The notes below the pieces were generated by a model. The model was not told the origin of the DNA. It worked only from the letters and a program-made list of their open reading frames with translations, and did no database searches. Below, piece by piece: positions 25,589 to 32,734 of a stretch of DNA of 32,734 nucleotides (position 1 is its first letter; each line of letters starts with the position of its first letter). A program made the translations under genes and the position numbers. The DNA lies in NCBI GenBank assembly GCA_029008115.1, contig JAQXJC010000002.1, forward strand, positions 1 through 32,734. Reading direction: 5' to 3'. The stretch is from Desulfovibrionaceae bacterium (lineage in GTDB: Bacteria; Desulfobacterota; Desulfovibrionia; Desulfovibrionales; Desulfovibrionaceae).

Positions 25589-25778
25589 ATTCCGGGCATC
25601 TGCCGGCATGCTTCCGTGGTGCCGGCTCCTGCTCCCGGGGAATGCTGTCCTGCACAGGAAGGATGTCCATGCTGGAAACACGCTGCCTTTCGGATGCTTC
25701 ATGCCCCGCCACGACGGCTGCCTCCGCAACCGCGCGGGCGGCCATGCGCCGCGCCGCATGCCGGCCGGGGGTGCGGTG

Positions 25779-26171
25779 ATGTCCGGCTGGAGCCATTGGC
25801 TGCTGTTTGCGGCGGCGGGCGCACTGGGGAGCCTGTCGCGTCTGATCCTGTCGTCCCTGATCGGGAATCTGCTGGGCGGGGTGTTCCCGTGGGGCATCTT
25901 CCTGACAAATCTGCTCGGCTGCTTCCTTTTTGGGATGGCGTGGGCCGCCGCGGGCGTCCTGCATCTGCTGGGCGATGCGCCGAGGCTGATCATTCTCACG
26001 GGCTTCATGGGGGCCTTTACCACATTTTCCACCTTTATCTTTGACTGCCGCGTCCTGCTGGAGCAGGGGCAGTGGCTGCTGCTGGCCTGCAATATCTGCG
26101 GTCAGATTGCGCTGGGCCTGCTGGCCCTGCATGCCGGCATACGGCTGGTTTCGGCGCTGGGCGGCGCCTGA
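25779..26171 (+). CDS. crcB: CrcB/FluC fluoride channel
   Basis: The product has 130 residues with four membrane segments, as in CrcB/FluC proteins that export fluoride as dimers. Family motifs are GALGSLSRLILS (near residues 14-25), WGIFLTNLLGCFLFG (about 38-52), and GFMGAFTTFSTFIFD (about 75-89), which holds the phenylalanines lining the pore. ATG 25779 is directly preceded by an in-frame GTG, and no strong ribosome binding site is visible. The frame is open upstream through the tRNA, which is not coding. I looked for a fluoride riboswitch upstream and did not see one. It lies between two identical tRNA-Ala genes. Confidence 0.92.
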   Translation: MSGWSHWLLFAAAGALGSLSRLILSSLIGNLLGGVFPWGIFLTNLLGCFLFGMAWAAAGVLHLLGDAPRLIILTGFMGAFTTFSTFIFDCRVLLEQGQWLLLACNICGQIALGLLALHAGIRLVSALGGA

Positions 26172-26202
26172 TGGCCGGCAGTGAAGATTCTGAAAAAAAT
26201 TG

Positions 26203-26229
26203 TTGACAGGAGAAGCCAGTAGATATAGA
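26203..26229 (+). promoter_or_regulatory. Promoter of second tRNA-Ala
   Basis: TTGACA (26203-26208) and TATAGA (26224-26229) are 15 bases apart. The spacing is short, but the -35 is perfect and the tRNA starts at 26245. Confidence 0.5.
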
Positions 26230-26242
26230 AGCTTTCTTGTCC

Positions 26243-26323
<81 letters not shown>

Positions 26324-26329
26324 ATTTCC

Positions 26330-26362
26330 GGGGTTCACAGTTCAGGCTGTGAACCCCTTTTT
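26330..26362 (+). terminator. Terminator after second tRNA-Ala
   Basis: GGGGTTCACAG pairs with CTGTGAACCCC over a six-base loop, followed by five T. It lies 24 bases before the start of the next gene. Confidence 0.92.
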
Positions 26363-26385
26363 CTGTTCTCCAACAAGGAGTGGAT

Positions 26386-28122
26386 ATGAGCCACGACATG
26401 CATCCCGCCACGGCGGCAGTTCTGCTGCTGGCGGCGCTGTGTGTTTCCGCGGCGCTGCTGGAGCCGTCCACGCTGCGCTACGGGCATGATATATTCTATC
26501 ATCTGCTGCGCATAGAGAGCCTGTACGATCAGCTGCGTCTGGGCGTGTGGGCCAGTCCGATCAACTATCTGTTTTTCGGCGGCGCGGGCTATGCCTCCTC
26601 GGCCTGCTATCCCGATGCCCTGCTGTACATCCCGGCGGCCCTGCGGCTGGCGGGACTGAATCCCGGCAGTGCCTGCACGGTCTTCATTCTGCTGTGCATG
26701 GCGGCCTCCTGCGGCACGGCATACTGGTGCGCGCGCCAGATGACCGGGAGCCGCTGGGCAGGCGTGGTGGCGGCCATCATCTATACCCTCTGCCAGTATA
26801 AGCTGGACTGCGTGTACACGCGCGGCGCACTGGGCGAGATACAGGCCTTCATCTTCATTCCCGTGGCCATCTGCGCCGTGCATGATCTGCTGTTCCGGGA
26901 CTTTCGCCAGCCGTGGCTGATGCTGCCGGGCTTTGGCGGGCTGATGCTGACCCATACCATTTCGCTGTTCATGGCTGTGCTGATCTCCGCCGTCATCTGT
27001 CTTGTATTTCTGAAGCGGGTGTGGCCGCATATTCCGGCGCTGGCGGGGATGGCGCTCCTGACGCTGGGCCTGACCGCCTTCTTCTGGCTGCCCTGTGTGG
27101 AAATGCTGCTCACCATGCCGCTGAAGGCCGCCCAGCCGTGGACGACCGCCGCGGAGAATGCCGTAGAGCCGGCCATGCTTCTGGCCAACGTGCCTTTGGG
27201 ACAGAGCCGGGCCGGCATGGGAATGGTGCTTTTTCTGCTCTGCCTGCCCCGTCTGGCCCTGTCTGGCCGTACCGCGCCGCAGGGAGAAGCCGGGGCGCGG
27301 TGGCTGGCCCTGCGGCGTCTGGCGGACTTCGGCCTGCTGGCCGGGCTGGCCTGTGCGCTGGCGGCGACCACGCTTTTTCCGTGGCGGCATGCGGGCTTTG
27401 TCGGGGTGATTCAGTTCCCGTGGCGGCTGTATTCCTTTGCCTCATGGTTTCTGGCGCTGGGCGCGGCGGCCTCGCTGGGCTGCCTGCTGGAGATGCTCCG
27501 CGCTGGCGGAAAGCGGATCGCGGCACGGAAGACGGGCGGCGGGCTGTCCTTCGCCCTGGCCTGCGGGGTGCTGGCCTGCATGAGTGTCGCCGCCTGGCAG
27601 CATTATGGACTGCTTTCTGCCCGGACGTTCGTGCTGGCGCATGACGTTTTTGCAACGCCGGCGGAAACTGTATTTGTCGGCAAGGAAGAATGGATGCCGC
27701 AGGCCGTGGATCGCAACCTGCTCATGCGGGATGACAGGCATGCCGAAGATGATGCCGGCAGGCATGCGGCCCTCTCCGTCTCGCCGGACAAGTGTGAGCT
27801 GCGGAGCGAGCTGGATGCCCGGCCCCGGCAGTGGCTGGATGTGCCCTATATCTGGTACCGTGGCTATGCGGCGGAATTCCTGCCGCGGGGCGGGGGAGCG
27901 CCGGAACGGCTGACCGTCAACGGCGCGGGGCGCAATGGTTTCTGCCGCGTGCTTCTGGAGGGACGCGGCGCGGGCATGGTGCGCGTGTGGTATGAGGGCA
28001 CAGCAGGGCAGCGGGCAGCCCGCTGGATAACCGTGCTGTCATGGCTGGCGCTGTCGGTTCTGCTGGCGCGGCGGTGGCGGACTGCGGAAAAGCGCGCCGG
28101 ACAGGCCGCCGGCAGGTCGTGA
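26386..28122 (+). CDS. Large multi-pass membrane protein, PTPS-related / GT-C-like
   Basis: The product has 578 residues with about ten membrane segments in the first 390 residues and a final one near residue 555. The pattern HDIFYHLLRIESLYDQLRLG in the first loop, with an acidic-His start, and the later YTRGALGEIQAFIFIPVAICA resemble the PTPS-related (PF10131) membrane proteins and GT-C glycosyltransferases, which use lipid-linked sugars. A hydrophilic C-terminal domain (about 400-550) probably faces the periplasm. The exact function is unknown. AAGGAG five bases before ATG 26386 fixes the start. It follows the tRNA terminator closely, so its promoter may lie within or before the tRNA. Confidence 0.65.
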   Translation: MSHDMHPATAAVLLLAALCVSAALLEPSTLRYGHDIFYHLLRIESLYDQLRLGVWASPINYLFFGGAGYASSACYPDALLYIPAALRLAGLNPGSACTVFILLCMAASCGTAYWCARQMTGSRWAGVVAAIIYTLCQYKLDCVYTRGALGEIQAFIFIPVAICAVHDLLFRDFRQPWLMLPGFGGLMLTHTISLFMAVLISAVICLVFLKRVWPHIPALAGMALLTLGLTAFFWLPCVEMLLTMPLKAAQPWTTAAENAVEPAMLLANVPLGQSRAGMGMVLFLLCLPRLALSGRTAPQGEAGARWLALRRLADFGLLAGLACALAATTLFPWRHAGFVGVIQFPWRLYSFASWFLALGAAASLGCLLEMLRAGGKRIAARKTGGGLSFALACGVLACMSVAAWQHYGLLSARTFVLAHDVFATPAETVFVGKEEWMPQAVDRNLLMRDDRHAEDDAGRHAALSVSPDKCELRSELDARPRQWLDVPYIWYRGYAAEFLPRGGGAPERLTVNGAGRNGFCRVLLEGRGAGMVRVWYEGTAGQRAARWITVLSWLALSVLLARRWRTAEKRAGQAAGRS

Positions 28123-28183
28123 GCCGTGCGGAGAAGCGGCACGTTTCCGGGCGTATGAGGAGGGCGGGAGCCGTCCGGCGCCG

Positions 28184-29491
28184 TCAGGTGGCGCATTCCT
28201 GCAAGTAGATGATCTCGTCAAGCATGGCCTGCACGTCGCCAATGAGGCCGCCGCCTGTCATGGCATGGCCGAAGATGGCCCGGCGCTGCTCTTCCAGACT
28301 GCGGGCGCTTACGGCGTCCGGCATGCTCGGCCCCAGCGTCGTGGCCAGCCGTTCCGCCAGCAGATAGTTTTCCGCGCCCTGCCGGAAGAGGGGAAAGATG
28401 GCGGCGAAGTGCGCACGATGCTGTTTCCAGTAGCGGCGCGTCTCCCCGGTGGGCGGATGGCGCAGCGCCGCGCTCAAGCCGGCCCGCAGGCTGTTCAGCG
28501 CCGCGCCGGGGATGCCGGTGCGCCAGCCCATGAGCCAGTGCGTGCGGTGGAACAGCAGATTGTGCGCGGCCCCCGTGTGCAGCAGGCGCATGGTCTGGAT
28601 GCGGGCCCGGAGCAGGGGAGCGTTCTCCTCCGTCTCGTCCCACAGAGGCGGCTCGCTGTCCGGCTCCCATGCGGGGACGCGGGTTCCCTGCGGGGAAAGG
28701 CCGGCCTGCGCTGACAGCAGGTGGGCCAGCCAGGCGTTGGCCTGCGGGGAGTCCGGCGTTTCCAGATGCGAGTAGCTCAGGGTGTAGGTGCCCCTGCCGA
28801 AGGCCCCGTGGATGATCACTGGCTGGCCGGTCAGAAAATCTGTGGAGAGATTGACGCCGTACAGGTCCCGCCAGGCGTCCAGCGTGCCGCGCGGTACCGT
28901 GCCCAGCGCCATGTCCGCGACCCAGAAATCCCTGTCCGGAACGGCATAGCGGGCAAGTACCCGCACGTTGCCGTCCCCGCGGGGGGCAAAGCGGCCCGGC
29001 CACCACACGGGCAGGGAAGCCTGCATCCGGCCATCGCCGCTTCCCCTCTCTTCGCTGCTGTGCGGCGCGGCCGGGAGGACAGCCGGCGTCAGCGATCCCG
29101 GCTCCACGCTGGCCAGCATGTGTCCGGACATGAGGTGCTGGAGGCGGCTGCCGTATCCGGCGCGCCCCCACGGGCACAGGCCCAGCCCCTCCGCTTCGCT
29201 GCCGGCGGTGAGGCCCAGCCCCGCGCCGCCGCAGAATCCCAGATAGCGTCCGCCGGCCCGGACATAGGCCCGGATGGCCTCGCGTCCGGCGCGTCCCAGC
29301 GCGGCGCATTTCAGACGGGCTGCCCCGCCCGGCACCAGCAGCATGGCAGGCGGCTTGCCAGAAAGCAAACCCTGCGCTATCTCTTGTGCCTTGACCAGCC
29401 TGCACGGCAGGGCGAAGGCCTGCGCGGCGCGCAATGCCATGAGCCCCCAGATGGTGGAGGCGTCCCAGAGTATGTAGAGTTCAGCGTTCAT
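28184..29491 (-). CDS. BPL_N-domain protein (biotin-protein ligase N-terminal, glutamine amidotransferase-like)
   Basis: The product has 435 residues. Residues 1 to about 250 resemble the BPL_N domain: MLLVPGGAARLK (50-61), then AYVRAGGRYLGFCGGAGLGL with Cys87 at the nucleophile elbow of class I amidotransferase folds. GAFGRGTYTLSYSHLE would close the domain. The remaining helical region is not recognised. No biotin ligase domain is attached, so the reaction is unknown. ATG 29491 has GGAAGG at good spacing; an upstream in-frame ATG at 29551 would overlap the divergent valS ribosome binding region and is less likely. Convergent with the membrane protein gene, with a 61-base spacer. Confidence 0.75.
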   Translation of the reverse strand: MNAELYILWDASTIWGLMALRAAQAFALPCRLVKAQEIAQGLLSGKPPAMLLVPGGAARLKCAALGRAGREAIRAYVRAGGRYLGFCGGAGLGLTAGSEAEGLGLCPWGRAGYGSRLQHLMSGHMLASVEPGSLTPAVLPAAPHSSEERGSGDGRMQASLPVWWPGRFAPRGDGNVRVLARYAVPDRDFWVADMALGTVPRGTLDAWRDLYGVNLSTDFLTGQPVIIHGAFGRGTYTLSYSHLETPDSPQANAWLAHLLSAQAGLSPQGTRVPAWEPDSEPPLWDETEENAPLLRARIQTMRLLHTGAAHNLLFHRTHWLMGWRTGIPGAALNSLRAGLSAALRHPPTGETRRYWKQHRAHFAAIFPLFRQGAENYLLAERLATTLGPSMPDAVSARSLEEQRRAIFGHAMTGGGLIGDVQAMLDEIIYLQECAT

Positions 29492-29553
29492 GCGGCCCTT
29501 CCGGCTTCGTGGATACCTGAAGAATATTGCCACCTTTTTCGGAGAATGCAACT

Positions 29554-32205
<2,652 letters not shown>

Positions 32206-32234
32206 TCAGCGTCCGGCGAATACCCGAATACCGC

Positions 32235-32262
32235 AATGCCCGGCAGCAATGCCGGGCATTTT
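32235..32262. terminator. Terminator of valS
   Basis: AATGCCCGGC pairs with GCCGGGCATT over six bases, followed by TT then GCG. The A-run on one side and T-run on the other are short, so it may act for valS and for the opposing HTH gene. Confidence 0.7.
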
Positions 32263-32377
32263 GCGTTGAAGAAGAACTCTGGGTGGATCGCAGCTCTCTC
32301 CCCCGCGACAGAGAGCCCTCTGCCCCTCCTTGCCGCATGGGCTGAAGCTGCATTTTCCTGCCGGCATCTGCTCCCGG

Positions 32378-32596
32378 CTACTTCTTGTTCACCTTGCAGG
32401 GAATCTGATGAAAGAGATCGTGCACGTCCACGCGCAGAGCTTCGGCGAATTTTTCCAGCGTTCGCAGGGTGCATGTTGCGATGCGGCTGTCACGCGCCCG
32501 CGCAATAGTATCCGGCGCCGTGTTTGCCAGATACTGAAGCTCCTCGTAGGTGATGTTTTTTTCTTTCATGATGTCGGGAAGATTGCTTTTCAGCAT
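32378..32596 (-). CDS. Small HTH (XRE/Cro-CI type) regulator
   Basis: The product has 72 residues: one helix-turn-helix domain with little else. LPDIMKEKNITYEELQYLANTAPDTIARARD gives the helix-turn-helix, and LRTLEKFAEALRVDVHDLFHQI is the usual final helix of XRE proteins. The C-terminus is a Lys-rich tail. ATG 32596 has GGAGG nine bases upstream. The upstream part of the open frame runs through the palindrome at 32645-32664 and is not coding. Its promoter (TTGGAT and AATATT, 17 bases apart) overlaps that palindrome, so it may repress itself and the divergent gene. Confidence 0.8.
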   Translation of the reverse strand: MLKSNLPDIMKEKNITYEELQYLANTAPDTIARARDSRIATCTLRTLEKFAEALRVDVHDLFHQIPCKVNKK

Positions 32597-32644
32597 GGCA
32601 GACCACCTCCATATACGGAGATAGCCCGCAGAAATATTGTCTGT

Positions 32645-32664
32645 CACTTGGATATATCCAAGTG
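32645..32664. promoter_or_regulatory. Perfect 20-bp palindrome, candidate operator
   Basis: CACTTGGATATATCCAAGTG is its own reverse complement. It lies between the HTH gene and the divergent gene starting at 32717. On the minus strand its TTGGAT can be the -35 box, with AATATT 17 bases further. Binding by the HTH protein would block transcription of its own gene. Confidence 0.6.
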
Positions 32665-32716
32665 CATGTGAGCTTCTGCTGGTATATCGTCCCCGCAAAA
32701 CCAAATGGAGGTTGCT

Positions 32717-32734
32717 ATGAAACGGATTATCATG
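32717..32734 (+). CDS. Start of a divergent gene, cut by the window edge
   Basis: ATG 32717 is preceded by GGAGG six bases upstream, and six codons (MKRIIM) are visible. The product cannot be named. Its position opposite the HTH gene, with the palindrome between, suggests regulation by that protein. Confidence 0.55.

Noticed and set aside
25589..25778. Possible fluoride riboswitch before crcB
   Set aside because: I looked for the conserved pseudoknot and GATGG-type start of the crcB motif and did not find them.

Overview
The window looks like chromosomal DNA of a Desulfovibrio-type bacterium (Desulfovibrionaceae). This is inferred from a CobA-HemD fusion, a PyrK/PyrD pair, an iron-sulfur serine ammonia-lyase, and a G+C-rich, mostly housekeeping gene set. 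No rRNA gene is present to settle it. I see no insertion sequence, integrase, CRISPR array or replication origin.

Layout. (1) Positions 1-5150 are clearly richer in A+T than the rest. On the minus strand lies a phosphate pair: a Na+/phosphate cotransporter with a PhoU-like tail, followed by a Ppx/GppA exopolyphosphatase cut by the left edge. A well-formed Pho box precedes the pair. On the plus strand is a lone DUF262-HNH (GmrSD-like) putative nuclease. (2) 5250-9569: a TtuA-like tRNA thiolation enzyme, HemW, a lipoprotein, tRNA-Lys(CTT) and PurN. (3) 9678-13980, minus strand: Asd, leucyl aminopeptidase and the CobA-HemD fusion. (4) 14360-16098: pyrK-pyrD behind a terminator-like hairpin that may be an attenuator. 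(5) 16177-18104: a solitary CI/LexA-like repressor, an AT-rich divergent promoter region, a 57-residue ORF with a strong ribosome binding site, and a small exported protein. (6) 18402-20116: rpsB-tsf with a hairpin between them. (7) 20484-23237: a serine transporter and L-serine ammonia-lyase pair that would import serine and convert it to pyruvate and ammonia, preceded by a CRP/HcpR-like site. (8) 23331-28122: SfsA, an aspartate-type aminotransferase, two identical tRNA-Ala(GGC) genes flanking a CrcB fluoride channel, and a large membrane protein. (9) 28184 to the right end: a BPL_N-domain protein, valS, a small HTH regulator, and the first codons of a divergent gene, with a perfect 20-bp palindrome between the last two.

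Most genes belong to core metabolism: heme/siroheme, pyrimidines, purines, aspartate-family amino acids and translation. The parts least explained by known families are the DUF262 nuclease in the AT-rich segment, the CI-like repressor with its divergent mini-gene, and the palindrome-controlled regulator at the right edge. I found no convincing multi-gene undescribed system; the candidates are listed with their limits.
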